From Limnanthes douglasii subsp. nivea (taxonomy: Eukaryota > Streptophyta > Magnoliopsida > Brassicales > Limnanthaceae), in assembly GCA_036936605.1 (NCBI GenBank), contig JAUPFV010000004.1:183166807-183230806 (forward strand): 64,000 nucleotides of DNA. The letters are read 5' to 3'. This document shows positions 10,378 through 21,583 of this stretch, in pieces; position 1 is the stretch's first letter, and each line of letters opens with the position of its first letter. Below the pieces are notes generated by a model. It ran no database searches, had not been told where the DNA came from, and worked only from the letters and a program-made list of their open reading frames with translations. The translations under genes were made by a program, and so were the position numbers.

Positions 10378-10980
10378 AAAAGCTCTAGCGTTGGTAAATT
10401 TTCTTGTTGAATTTCATTCGAGCAGATCGGATATAGAAGAAAGTCAGGATGTTGCACCAACGGGTTTGATGTGGGTTGTTTGAACAAATAGTGGGTCTAG
10501 TATTTCGGGGTGCAGCGCTGAAATTCAGTTAATTGCTCCATCTGGAGAAACGATGCTTCAGTCCATCAAATTTGGTAGCAAAAATATGAAGTATCTAAAA
10601 GCTGAATACAAATCTACTTTAGCTGAATACGAAGCTACTTTAGCTGGTTTAAGGCTTGCAAAAATATGTGGAGAAACTTCAATACATATATATTCTTAAT
10701 TAGTAGCAAATCAAGAATCTAGAAATTCCGAAGCAAAAAATGATCGTTTAATTTTGTATCTTCGGGAACTTCGAAACTTAGTGTTACTATTTGATCATGA
10801 TGTTCTGGAACATATTAGTCGAGAAAGTAATACGGTGGCTGATTCGCTAGCAAATATTGCATACAAGGAGGAGAATCCGTAGATTTTGTTACAAGAAAGT
10901 CCTTCGATTTTGACCCAATCAGACCAGTGTGATTATATAAAAGAATTGTTCGTCACTCCAGATGTAGTCCAAGGTGATTG
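10378..10980 (+). pseudogene. Element A RNase H (archaeal-type) domain, degenerate
   Basis: After a lead-in reading LALVNFLVEFHSS, the frames give GSSISGCSAEIQLIAPSGE, QSIKFGS, AEYEATLAGLRLAKICG, NDRLILYLRELRNL and ISRESNTVADSLANIAY. These are the conserved blocks of the second RNase H found in Tat-lineage elements. A short repeat (KAEYKSTL/AEYEATL) suggests a small internal duplication. It sits immediately after protease sequence because RT is deleted. Stops occur at about 10489, 10699 and 10881. Confidence 0.75.
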
Positions 10981-11029
10981 ACAAACTTATATTTTGAATT
11001 TTTTTATTCAAGGAATATTTCTAGATGAT

Positions 11030-12205
11030 GTGAAATTGGCCAAAAAAAATGCGAGGTAAAGCCTTCGGATACATAGTTCTAGATGGAATTTTATATAAAA
11101 AAGTCTATGAGTAGGCCATTATTACGATGCTTGGATAGGCAAGAATCATAGGAGGTGTTATCAGAGTTGCATGATGGAGAAGGATCAGCTCATTGCGGGT
11201 TTAAAGCTTTATCTCGTCGAGTTTTGCTTGCAGGGTTTTATTGGCCTTCGATCATGAATGATGCCAAAAATTTGGTTCGAAGTTGTGATACTTGTCAAAC
11301 ATTTTCTAATTCTATACATAAACCGGGAGTTCCACTTATGTCCATTACTAAAGACATACCATTTGACAGATATGGAATTTATTTAGTGGGGCCTTTGTCG
11401 ATGGCATCTAGAGGATGGAAAATGATAATTGTAGTGGTAGACTAATTTACAAAGTGGGCAAAAGCAGAACCGCTATCTGGAACGAAAGCAAAAGATGTAA
11501 TCAAATTCCTTGTAAACAATATTTGTTGCCGCTTCGGAGTACCTCGAAGAATTACTACGGATAATGGCGCTCAGTTTAATAATAAAGAAATGACTACATT
11601 CTGTGCATGGAAGGGAATTCAACAATTTTTTTCAACACTTTTTCACCCTCAATTTAATCGAGGTGACAAAAAGAGCTATTTTAGACGGTTTGAAGAAATA
11701 TTTGGCAGGGGCAGCAGGGAAATGGCCAAATTATGTGCAAGAAGTACTTTGGGCTTATAGAACTACTCATAGAGAAGCTACAAAAGAAACTCAATTTGCT
11801 TTATCATATGGATTGGATGCGGTTAGTCTTGTGGAATCTACAATGTCATCTTTTAGAATAACCTAATATTCTAAAACATCTAATGACGAAGCTAAAAGAG
11901 CAAATTTAGATCTGATTGATGAAAAACGATTTTGAGCTTATTTCAACGTGATCCATTATGAAACTATTATGAGGAACATATACAATTTGAGGATAAAAAG
12001 GAAAGAGTTTAAAGCATGTGATAAAGTCTTGAGGAACTTATTTCTGCATACCAAGGAGAAAAGCCTCGAAAAAATGGCCTCGGATCGGGAAGGAGCTTAT
12101 GTGGTTGTTGAAAGGATAAAGTCAGGGTCTTATTGCCTTTGCGATATGCAGGGGAGAATGCTTCAACATCGATGGAATATACAACATCTGAAATTGTACT
12201 GGTAA
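11030..12205 (+). pseudogene. Element A integrase, degenerate
   Basis: Blocks in order: LRCLDRQES and LSELHDGEGSAHCGFKALS with RRVLLAGFYWPSIMNDA and SCDTCQTF (HHCC zinc finger); FDRYGIYLVGPLSMASRG and IIVVVD followed by a stop; KPEPLS-like segment, FRFGVPRRITTDNGAQFNN; FTLNLIEVTKRAILDG where the ENGQ part of the third catalytic block is lost; and KYLAGAAGKWPNYVQEVLWA with the C-terminal chromatin-side region to 12205. Integrase inserts the cDNA into the host genome. Frameshifts at about 11600 and a stop at 11443 make it inactive. Confidence 0.8.
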
Positions 12206-12458
12206 TAGTTATATTGTATGTTGAATTTGTTTCTTTTGGTTGAATAACGCACTCTTTCTTACCCTTTTGGCCCAGGAAGGTTTTAATGAGGTGATATGTA
12301 CATATTCAACATTATTAATAAAATTCATTTTTGGCCGATAATTATTTACAAGTGTTTGTTTAAACTATTTTGGTAATTTATCAAAGACTCATCATCTTTG
12401 AGGTTAATTAAGAGTAGAATGTTCCAAAGTGTTTATTACACTTTTCGAAGAAACAATC

Positions 12459-12640
12459 ATTTTCGAAGTGCTACAATCAATAAGCGCATTGTGTTATTTT
12501 CGAAATGCTACGTTCAGTAAACGCAGTGAGTTATTTTCAAAGTGTTACGTTCAATAAACGCACTGTGTTGATTTCGAAGTGCTACGTTAAAAAAATACAC
12601 TAGGATTTTCAATGATCCACATTCATTTAATGCACTTTAA
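12459..12640 (+). repeat. 37-38 bp tandem repeat between pol and the antisense gene of element A
   Basis: Units begin at 12459, 12496, 12533 and 12571, each like ATTTTCGAAGTGCTACG followed by TTCAATAAACGCACTGTGTT. Related arrays occupy the same place in F (43185-43295) and G (27115-27212 and 28261-28350). They fall where the two converging transcription units would meet. Tat elements are known for 3' tandem repeats; a role in termination is only inference. Confidence 0.8.
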
Positions 12641-12851
12641 TATTCGAGGAGTTACATTTTTCAAGTATAACTTAGTATATTATTATATTCCAGCTTCGAA
12701 TAATTAGCATAAATAAAGGATCACATAACTTGATGGCAAATATGTAATACAAGTAAAAACTTTTGTCATTTAGTTCAAGTCGATGAGTACAGAGACTTTG
12801 GTTCTAGAATGACAAATACAAAAATATAACAAGAGATCAAGGATAATAAAT

Positions 12852-14835
12852 TCATTCATATGATTCCTCTTTATATGATTCTTTTTTAGATGATGAGCTA
12901 GTGATAGGATCCAAGGCTTCGATGGGGAGTTGTTTAGTATGAATGTCATTCCAGAAGCTTGAAAGGTCTATCTTAGGATATGTAGCATGAATTTCCTGAA
13001 GAAGGGTGATGGTATTCTCCTCTTTACCATAATTGATGGCTGCTAACATATCCTTCGAAAATTCATCTTCTGCAGCAGTGAAAGCAAGTTGTTTTTCTTT
13101 CTCAAAATCAACTTTCAGTGTGGCTACCTCATCAAAAAAAATTCTTTTCTGCTTCACATGTGGTAAGAGAAGTCTGAAGATTATCGAGCTTCTCTTTCTC
13201 AGCGGTTAAGTATTCAAGGTGTTTAACCTTGAGCTTACTTATCTCTTCTTGATGTGAAGCGTTCAATTTTTCTTTATTGACCTGGTGTTGTTCTCGTAAA
13301 TGGATTTTGACGAAAAGGAGTCCTCGGAGAAGCTCAATATCTTACCATTTCGAAGCAGTGGAATTGATTTATTATATGATTTTGAAATGTTTCCCTCAAA
13401 TGTTTTCTCAGCATCACCAATTTCATTATAACGAACCATATCCTTGGTCAGTCGTTTCAAATGACCATGAGAAGCCTCGATTTATTGAGTAAGCATTTTT
13501 GCAGCAGTATCGAGATCGGAAAATGGTTTAAGTGTAGCAAGGACATCTGGGTTTGGTGGAATATGAGGAAAAACCGTTAGACTATGACGAGGGATGAGAT
13601 CAAGAGACGTAGCAGGAGCAGAAAGAGCAACGATTTTTGGAGATGCCTCGGAGGTAGACGGTACAGATCTTCTACCAAAATTATGTAGACAAGTTTGAAC
13701 TTCTTGAATGACAGGATCCTCTTCTCCATTAAGCTCTTGTGATTCATTGAAGTTGATGAAACAATCGAGATCGAAGTGATGATCATCTTAATTATCTTCG
13801 ACAACGATTGTAGCAACTTCATCAGTTTCTTCCTTTTCCTGTTGAGGACTTTGTTGATTCCCAGCAACTACAGCCTCATCATTATCGGATACTACATCTT
13901 CGATGGTTGCAAATTTATTCTTCTTCGAAGGTGTAGCAGTTTTCTTCTTTTTCGAAGAAGGCTCTTTTTCTGTTTCTTCTTTGATAATTGACAGGGCATC
14001 TACTTTTGTCTTTCTTTTTAATCGTTTGGGCTTCCGATTTGTTAAAGGGCTAGCAACTCATTTTCTTGCAATCTAATGGTGTTTCACCTTTTTGCGAAGA
14101 TGAACAGTGATGTTGTCCTCCATTTTGTATTGTTTTTCCAAAGCCGATGCCTGATTCTCTTCGTAATAGATGTATTTGACATTTTTTAAAGCAACGATAT
14201 AGCTTGCGTCAAGAGATATTAGATTCTCACCAATTGTTTCTCTCTCTTCATCGGATGTCGTGATTAGATTTTTCTTTTTTCTTGGCTTGCGTATTTTTTT
14301 CTTGGAGGAATTTTTAAATCGTTTCGAGGTTTTATCATCAGTATCAACCTCGTTGTTTTATTGGGTAGCTTCGGAATCAACCTTTGCATCTGACGCCTCG
14401 TCTCTCAGTTGTGGAGGATTCTTCGAAGGATTTTGTTGAGTTAATAAAATTTTATCAACAATTTCCCTCGGGGGAGGAGAGTTGGTACAAGGGTTTGGTG
14501 TAACATCAGAATCGTATCCCATGGCTATAAAGTTTTTCGAGCAGTAGTTTGTGGGGTTTTTGGTGTCTGGGTTTTTCAAGACTGAGTCTCTTCAGTAGTA
14601 AGTGAAGGTGTAAAAGCAGGAGCTTTAGATGGATAGAAGTTATCGTAGTAAATGGTCTTTGCTGATGTTCTGAGGGGAGCGTTTCTTATCAATCTAGCAG
14701 CTCTATATTCGTCTGCTCTTTCACTTATGCAGAATCAATCGTAAGCTCCAAAGACAATATTGTCGCTGGGTTTTGGAGATTTGGGTTTTTTGGGAATTCT
14801 TGCTTTAAATTTCTGGATCTTGGGTATTTTCTCAT
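12852..14835 (-). pseudogene. Antisense extra gene (aORF) of element A
   Basis: Opposite to gag-pol, from ATG 14835 (MRKYPRSRN) to a stop at 12852. Segments: a frame with FCISERADEY-type sequence (about 14720); MGYDSDVTPNPCTNSPPP and an acidic region (14524-14360); the GENLISLDASYIVALK-like block (about 14240-14160); lysine-rich basic tracts near 13930-14040; and coiled-coil-like heptads to the C-terminus (13157-12852: FEKEKQLAFTAAEDEF, ATYPKIDLSSFWNDI) ending SSSSKKESYKEESYE. Several frameshifts break it, and the MASR block seen in G is not evident here. Homologues are in E, F and G. The function is unknown. Confidence 0.65.
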
Positions 14836-15268
14836 AAACCAATTGAAGATTTATCGAAAAATATGATTTTTCTGGTGAAAACAACCAGAAAGTTTGAAAA
14901 ACACGTTGAAGGTAGCCAAAGGTTTGAGGTAATTTGTTTCTCTCTCAAGAATTTTGGGTTGTGAAAGAAAAATTGAAATTGCTAACGAAATTATAGGAGG
15001 AAGAAGATGTGTGCAGAAGTGGAAAAGGTTTAGTGAGGATTGGACAAAATTTGAAAAGGTAACAACGTTACATGTTCGACATCTGTCATGCTAGTTGTAA
15101 GCCTAGCATCTAGGAAATCATGATGTATTCAATGGTTAGATTTTACGTATGACGAGGTTCGAGGAGAAAAATGTTATTGATTTTAAGTTGTCAGATTTTG
15201 AAAGAAAGGTTATCATTGCTATTGGCGCGATTCGAAGACAATTAGTTCTCATTCATTTACTGACATGA
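14836..15268 (-). promoter_or_regulatory. Promoter-like leader of the A antisense gene
   Basis: On the minus strand CCTTTTCCACTTC is followed by CCTCCTATAATTTC (TATA-like at 14990-14995), then a C/T-rich leader to the ATG at 14835. The same order, sequence and spacing occur in F and G, and a weaker form in E. Confidence 0.5.
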
Positions 15269-15284
15269 GAACTAGAGGGGCTAC
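15269..15284 (+). other. Element A polypurine tract
   Basis: GAACTAGAGGGGCTAC lies immediately before the 3' LTR. The equivalent in G is GAACTAAGGGGGCTAC. It primes plus-strand DNA synthesis. Confidence 0.8.
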
Positions 15285-15592
15285 TGATAAGATAATAGAA
15301 TTTCAGGGACTATAATGTAAACAATAAAATGTTTAGTAACACATTAAAAGGTTAAAGGAGCGATTTTGATCATGTGTCTTTATTAAGGACTAAGTGTTTT
15401 TATGTAACTAATTATAGTTATGAGCTAAGTCCCTGCACCTCTATATAAAGGTCAGGGCTGAACTAATAAAGGGGTTACACTTCTCACAGTATTCACTTGT
15501 GTTCTCTCATTTTCTCTCTCTAAAATATTTTTCTTTGTCTAAACACTTTAGATATTTTCTACTAAAGCTACTTGTAATAATCAAACTCACCA
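15285..15592 (+). repeat. Element A 3' LTR
   Basis: TGATAAGATAATAG to CTCACCA, with TATA-like CTCTATATAAAGG. It aligns along its length with the 5' LTR, with small indels. Confidence 0.9.
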
Positions 15593-15780
15593 AACACTAG
15601 CTGGCACATATGTTACATCTTCCCTGCACCAGGAAAACACATGTATATGTTTGGACAAAGGGATCAACAATTCTTATTTTAACTTTACCGGTTACTTTGA
15701 CCCGACTCTAACATTTTTCCCATTAGCCAAGATATAAATTTCTACTTCTTCAATGAGAATAATCGCATTAGGATTCTCCA
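15593..15780 (-). pseudogene. Element C pre-RT segment, right of the element A insertion
   Basis: Minus-strand frames give VEIYILANGKNVRVG and then FSWCREDVTYVP, matching the region just before RT in Tat elements (a linker, then the FxWxxEDMPGI box). The frame continues across the insertion site into 7101-6906 (HKLLVRSDACPVFQRRR-like). At about 15780 it abuts the integrase of element D, so C and D are joined here by a rearrangement rather than by an LTR. Confidence 0.6.
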
Positions 15781-16620
15781 AGGTAAAGTAGATTATGCAG
15801 GGATAACAACATCCATACCATACACCAGTAAAAGGTGTTTCCTGAGTGGCCTATCTAGGAGTTGTAAGATAAGCCCACAACAACTCTTGCAAATAGTTAG
15901 GCCACTTTCATGTAACACATGTTATTTTTTTTTTGCACCCTCCTGAATAGACTTATTAGTCTCTTCCACTTGACCATTTTCTTGGAGATGAAAAGTTGTA
16001 GAAAAACACTGTGTGATACCCCTCGAAGAACAAAAAAAAGGTTATTTTTCTGTTATTAAATTGAGGACCATAATCTGTGGTGATTTTCCGAGGCACTCCA
16101 AACCGACAACAAATATTATTCACATCGCACTTAATCACATCCTTGGCTTTTGTACTAGATAATGGTTCAGGCTCAGGCCACTTCGAAAAATAATCCACTG
16201 CCACAATGATCATTTGACGTCCTCCAAAATCCACAGACAATGGTCATACTAAATCTGTTTCCCACCAGTCAAAAGGAATAGATTTGGAAATAAATATAAG
16301 TGGAACTGTTGGTTTATAATTAGAATTGGCAAAGTGTCAACAGGTATCATAGCCACGAACTAAGACTTTAGTATCATTCAGAATTGAAGGCCAATAATAA
16401 CCTGCCAACAAAACCCGACGCGTGAAAGACTTGAAACCACAGTATACTGAACCTTCACCATCATGCAACTCAGATAAATTCTCTTGATATTTTTGCTTTC
16501 CCAAACAACGCAACAATGGTCTACTTAAAGATTTTTTTTATAACACTCCATTCAATACAACATATCCATGGGACTTATACCTTAAATTCTTAGCCAGCTG
16601 TTCATCTTAAGGTAACGTAA
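15781..16620 (-). pseudogene. Element D integrase, truncated
   Basis: On the minus strand: the zinc-finger lead-in (LLRCLGKQKYQENLSELHD-like, 16510-16450); a GRQMIIVAVDYFSKW block (first catalytic Asp) and FGVPRKITTDYGPQFNN (second Asp) at 16240-15990; then, after a frameshift, the ENGQVEETN block with the catalytic Glu. The C-terminal part stops at about 15780, where element C sequence begins. The order and strand continue the D gag-RT-RNase H series. Confidence 0.75.
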
Positions 16621-16822
16621 CTCTTAGTAAAATATTAAGGACATCAGACCTCCAATCACTATGACTTTTGTCTGGAGTAATAAATAATTCATCCGCATAT
16701 TTACCTTATTCTGATCGTGTTAAAATCAAAGGACTCTCCTGTAACAATATCCATGGATATTATTTTGTATAAGCAATTATTGCCAAAGAATAAACAATTG
16801 TATTATCCCCTCAGTTAATATG

Positions 16823-17200
16823 TTATACAATCACTTTGTCAAACAAAATAGTCAAATTTCGAAGCTCGTGTAGATGCAAAATTAATTGATCTTTCTTGGC
16901 CTCAGATACACCTTCCATATGATTTGCCACCAACTGCGAATGTAATTCTAAACGAACTATTGCTGATACACAAACATTTGCAAGCCTTAAACCGGCTAAC
17001 GCAACTTCATACTCAGCCTCATTATTCAATGCATGAAAGCCAAAACGGATAGACTGATACATTGTATCCCTATAGGATTCAAATAATTGAACCCCCGCAC
17101 TATACCCCAATATGCTAGACCCACCATCTGTTCGAACCACCCACATCGAAGTTTCTGGAAAGACCTCTTTATCGCGCGTCTCATCTGATCGACTCGAATG
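16823..17200 (-). pseudogene. Element D RNase H (archaeal-type) domain
   Basis: A clean minus-strand frame from 17146: MWVVRTDGGSSILGYSAGV, IRFGFHALNNEAEYEVALAG, LRLANVCVSAIVRLELHSQL, LILHLHELRNLTILFD. This is the best preserved copy of this domain in the window, with the Asp (RTDGG) and Glu (NEAEYE) metal-binding positions present. It lies between D RT and integrase. Confidence 0.8.
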
Positions 17201-17375
17201 AAATTCGACTAGGAAATCAGCTATAGCTTAATCTTTGATAGCCGTGTAAGGAGAAAATGATGTCAAAATATCTAAATTCTACAGACCATTTGGTCATTCT
17301 ACCAGAAATATCTGCATGTTGTAACACATTCTTGAGGGAGAAATAAGTCTGAACCACAATTGTGTGAGCTTGAAA

Positions 17376-18340
17376 TTAAAGGAGCATGTTCCTAGCAGCC
17401 ACCACTAAACCCAAAGGCAAGTTTTCAAGTTTTAAATACATTTTATCTGATGCAAACAAACTTTTACTAACATAATACAATAGCTTTAAAAACCCCTTGT
17501 CTTCACATATCAAAACAGCACTCACATCAAAATCAGATTTTGTTATATATAAAAACATATGCTCTCTAATTCGAGGCTTAGACAAAATCTCTAGTGATAA
17601 CAAAAGTTCTTTAATCTTTGAAAAAGTTGTTTCACAATCTGGTGTCCATCCAAACTTTTTGGGTCTTCGTAAAATTTAGAAAAAGGAAAATATATGTCAA
17701 AAAACCTTCAAATGAATTGATTAAGGCAGATAACCTTCCTGTCAAGACATGCACTTTCTTTATAGTTCGAGGTGATATCATCGAAACCAAAGCCTTCAAT
17801 TGTCCAGGATCTACTTTTATCCCTTTTTCACTAATGATATACCCTAAATATTTCCTTGATTGGACAACAAAAGTACATTTCTCAGGATTCAGCTTCCAAC
17901 GAATGACACTCAAATTTAGAAAGGTCTCCTTTAAATTTTTAAGGTTTTCACCTTATGTGGAACTCTTAACCAACATATCATCAAGGGATACCTCCATATT
18001 TCTTTTGATCTGAGAATAAAATTCCTTATTCACCAAACTTTGATGTGTCACTCTAGCATTCTTCAATCCAAATGGCATGACCCTATAACAATGTAATCTC
18101 ATATCAGTGAAAAATGTAGTACTTTACTAATCTTTTGCATCCATTTGAATCTGACTATATCCTGTAAAATCATCCATAAAAGAAAGAATGTTATTCCCTG
18201 AAGTGGAATCAACCAGATGATCTATTCGGCGGACAGGGAATGGGTCTTTAGAGCATGCTCAATTTAAATCTGTGAAGCCAACACACATCCTCTATTTTCT
18301 GTTCTTATTTTTTAATTACACCGGATTTGCAGTCCATAAA
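17376..18340 (-). pseudogene. Element D reverse transcriptase, degenerate
   Basis: On the minus strand: DQLVDSTSGNNILSF-like block (about 18210), a palm region ending MEVSLDDMLVKS (about 17975; the usual Tyr-Ile before the Asp pair is Ser-Leu), IRWKLNPEKCTFVV, KYLGYIISEKGIKVDPGQL and VLTGRLSALINSF (17913-17632). The RT-proximal RNase H part follows (17603-17376: MLYLTKSDFDVSAVL-like, YYVSKSLF, KLENLPLGLVVAARNM). At least three frame breaks are present. Confidence 0.75.
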
Positions 18341-19690
18341 AGATATTGTGCCTCCCTAATATGTACGACTCTAGAAAGATGATCCACCTCTTGAAAAATA
18401 GCCTCTGACTTTTCTACAGAAAAGCTCGTCTCTTCTGAATAATAGGATTTATCTTCGAATTTATAGCAAGGCTATGACATATTATTTCAGAATGAAAAAT
18501 CCTATCACATCTTCTGTTTTCTAAGCGAAAACTTCCAAATTATCAAACAAATATTGTAACAATTGATCATGAAAAATAGAGAACAAAAATGTTCTTATTC
18601 GTAAAGTCTTCCCATTAGAAAACATATGTTCTTTTATGTCACTCATTGTTAAAGAACTCGAGGTTTCCCTCGGGTCATCCATTCAATCTTCATCCAAAGT
18701 CAACCCCCTTAGTTGTTATTCAACCATTTGATCCTCAGAACTAGAACCTCGAACCCTGAGTGCTATTGCATAACATTCCTTGTCCATTTTTTGGTCACTT
18801 CAAACCACACCATCATGATCTCTAATGACATTCTTCAAATATTGATGAACAATATACACAACAACATACATTCTTGAAATCCAATATCTCCTAAAAATAG
18901 AATTGTAACTAGTTGGACATTCAACCACCATAAACAAGACTTGAACTTTCTTTTTAAACGGGCCTTTACCCGAACATACCTCACCTTCGAATTTCCCAAT
19001 CACCTGAGATGCTACCCTTACAAACCCAATTATAGTACGATCAGACCAAAAAATTCGAGCCCCGAAAAGGGTACCCGAGTTGGTGAAGTAGATAAGCTCG
19101 TGACCAAAATGGCATGCGTTCGACCCCTTCTACAAATTCTTTCTTGATTTGAGCATGTCACCTTGTGTGATTTACCTTTTGGATTTGGTTTGCACGTTAT
19201 TTCATCAAACTAAGGGTTTACCTTGTGCGCACTAGTTAAATAGCAAATGTAAATTCTCTTCGGAAAAAAAAGACCAACAAAATCGAGGAGAATTACGCAT
19301 CCTATCATATGTAGAATTAAATAACATATTTGTAAAACTTCATGTGTCTATAACCACTGCATCCTCCTTGGAAAACCAGCCATTCCCCTCAAATCATCCT
19401 CATAAAAAAAATAAAAGGAGTATCATGCTTACCATATAAATGCATAGACATTACATTTATCTGAGTTACTAAACTGACAACATACCTTTTCTTGGAAGTA
19501 TTAGTATTAGAAGACATGGAATATCCCCTAAATATTTCTAAGGATTTAAAATACTCACATAATCTTTGAACTTGTCCCTGCTCTACAGGCTCATCCACAA
19601 CCATCAAAATTAATCGATTTGCATTTGTATCCAGATATTCTGATGCTACCTCAAAATCATCACATTGAGAATCTAAAATCATAAATGATC
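18341..19690 (-). pseudogene. Element D protease and pre-RT region, interrupted by a SINE
   Basis: The minus-strand frame 19682-19389 reads MILDSQCDDFEVASEYLD and VVSLVTQINVMSMHLYGKHD. Near 19340 a protease start VVID is followed by Thr and then a TGA in place of the active-site Gly (codon equivalent to GGA). NSTYDRMRNSPRF follows and the SINE at 19060-19271 interrupts the frame. Beyond it MIGKFEGEVCSGKGPFKKK and VVECPTSYNSIFRR (19003-18800) end the protease. The region to 18341 is pre-RT linker with many stops. Confidence 0.7.
19060..19271 (+). mobile_element. tRNA-derived SINE inserted in element D
   Basis: GGGTACCCGAGTTGGT (A-box region), GCGTTCGACCCC (B-box region), TAAGGGTTTACCTTGTGCGC in the body and an A-rich tail (CTTCGGAAAAAAAA). 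It is flanked by GACCAAAAAATTCGAG (19044-19059) and GACCAACAAAATCGAG (19272-19287), a 16-bp duplication with two mismatches. Same family as 3794-4020, in the opposite orientation on the window. Confidence 0.8.
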
Positions 19691-21152
19691 TATCTTCCTT
19701 CGAATTTGGATTAGCAGCTTGTTGTGTCGATGTGCTCGGAATTTTGGATCCACTAGTTTGCTCTATAACAAAGCAGCCAATTCACCATTTTCTATTAAAA
19801 CATGTATCCCATTCTTTAAAGTTGTGTCGTGCCCAATATCATTATGATACTTGCAAAAAAAAATCGTTGCGCTCTTCTCTTCGTCTATTTATTGGGGCTA
19901 GCTTTTCAAAGCTTATATAGCCTTTTAATGTTTCATAAATTGCAACAACATTCTCATTTAAATCAACATAATACTCTGGTGTTATATAGCCTAGTTGATT
20001 CTTCCGCTTTAATTTGGTCCTTGACATGAGCTATAAGTGCTCCAAAATTTAATTCTCTCCTTTTTGTTGTTTCATTTGCCAAATCACCTAGTAATAACCC
20101 ATGTCGAAATATTACCATAGCAACTAATTCTTCACAATTATCCAATCTTACCTTTATTAGCACAAAAATCTTCGTATACTTCTTTAATTTCTCTCCCAAA
20201 ACTTGCTTACATTGTATTATTTTATATTCATTTGAACGTCTTTATTTGCTTCCCACAAACTGTTGTTGGAAAGCTGTATAGAAATCTCTAAAGTTAGTAA
20301 TAGACCCCCTTCATAATCCTATTATACGAATTCAATGTTGTGCCCTTGAATGTCTGGGAAAAATCTCTGCATTCCAGCCTCTCATCATTTTCGAAGTTCA
20401 TCATATAGTTTTTGAATTGTTCGATGTGATCATTAGGATTCTGCATCACATCGAATATTTTGACCTTAGAGATATCAAAACGCTTCAGAAGAGTTATTAA
20501 CCTTATCTCAACTGTTAAAGGAGAACTTCTTTAGTTTACTCCTTGTATGTACTGGTCATCTTCTCATGTTCCCATAACAGCATACAAATTATGATCGGTT
20601 ATACCTGCATATTGGTTAGATGTATTCCCTTCACACCATCCAGTTTTCCTCAAACAATGAGGCACATTATCTCTACTTGTTTTATATTACTTACGAAATT
20701 TTTGAGGTCGGCCTATTTCTCCTTTCAAAGATCCCCGATACTCTTTTGCTTAAATGATACTTCCTCAGATTTTAAACTATTAAATTCATCTTCACAAGAT
20801 GTATTATACTTGTATTTGTCTTTTTATTCTTTTCGAGAAGTATGATGTTCTTTATCAGACTCAAAATATGTTTTCTTCCAATCGCTTCAAATCTGATGAG
20901 TTGTATATGATCTATCAGATTGATTTTCCAGCTCGCATTTCTCTTCAACTTGTCGTACCTCAGATTTTAGCCTTCCTCACTGAATATGCTTTTAATTTTA
21001 TCCAGCAACTGATTCATCCAAACTTTAATCTTTGAATGACCTTGCTGTGGTAGAATTTGGTCATCTTCTTTACTTTATTCCCTACGTAAATCAATTCTCA
21101 AAGTTTCAATTGCTTTTCGAACCATAGAATCAACTTCATTTCGTGGTTCCAT
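19691..21152 (-). pseudogene. Element D gag, degenerate
   Basis: Starts at the minus-strand ATG at 21152 (MEPRNEVDSMVRKAIETLR), only 21 bases from the G insertion point. The Gag core is seen near 20470-20240 (FDISKVKIFDVMQNPNDH, IEQFKNYMMNFENDERL, FSQTFKGTTLNSYNRI). Then RRREERNDFFLQVS, with CKYHNDIGHDTT in another frame, gives a zinc-binding element (about 19880-19830). Many stops and shifts. It corresponds block for block to the gag of A, F and G. Confidence 0.7.
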
Positions 21153-21173
21153 ATCGATCTAAAGCGATATAAC

Positions 21174-21490
21174 TGATAACGACTCAAATTTAAGGACTAT
21201 AATGTAAATAATAAAATATTATATAACAGATTGTAAAGTGAGATGAGAAATTTAGAATTATGTATTTTAGTCGTGGACTAAACTGTAATTAGCCCTTTTT
21301 ATGTAACCGTTTTCAGTTGCAAGCTAAGTCTTTGTGCCTCTATACAAAGGCCAAGGATGATTAAATAAATGGGTTACATTTTTGAATTAGAACATTTGAG
21401 CACTCTGATTTTCTCTCTATATAATCTATTTCTCTTTCTAAAACTTACTTATTTCATTTACTAAAGCGATTCAGAGAACCATACTCATCA
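21174..21490 (+). repeat. Element G 5' LTR
   Basis: TGATAACGACTC to ATACTCATCA. TATA-like CTCTATACAAAGG near 21340. It is followed after three bases by the PBS TGGCGATTTCACTAGGAA at 21494. Confidence 0.9.
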
Positions 21491-21493
21491 AAT

Positions 21494-21511
21494 TGGCGAT
21501 TTCACTAGGAA
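21494..21511 (+). other. Element G primer binding site
   Basis: TGGCGATTTCACTAGGAA, three bases after the LTR end. It is slightly diverged from TGGCGACTCC in element A. Confidence 0.7.
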
Positions 21512-21583
21512 TGATTAACAATTAGTGCTTATTTTGCTAGGTCGAATTTCATCAATCTTTAAAAACAATCTTAAAATTTTACA

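Larger units (their letters stand above)
7102..15592 (+). mobile_element. Element A: Tat-lineage Ty3/gypsy retrotransposon lacking RT
   Basis: Two direct LTRs (7102-7398 and 15285-15592) flank a PBS, degenerate gag and protease, RNase H, integrase, an antisense gene and a polypurine tract. Target duplication: AGCAC (7097-7101) and AACAC (15593-15597), one mismatch. Removing the element rejoins the pre-RT frame of element C, which confirms the ends. The whole RT domain is absent: protease sequence up to about 10365 runs directly into RNase H sequence from about 10378. The element could have moved only with enzymes from a relative. Confidence 0.9.
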
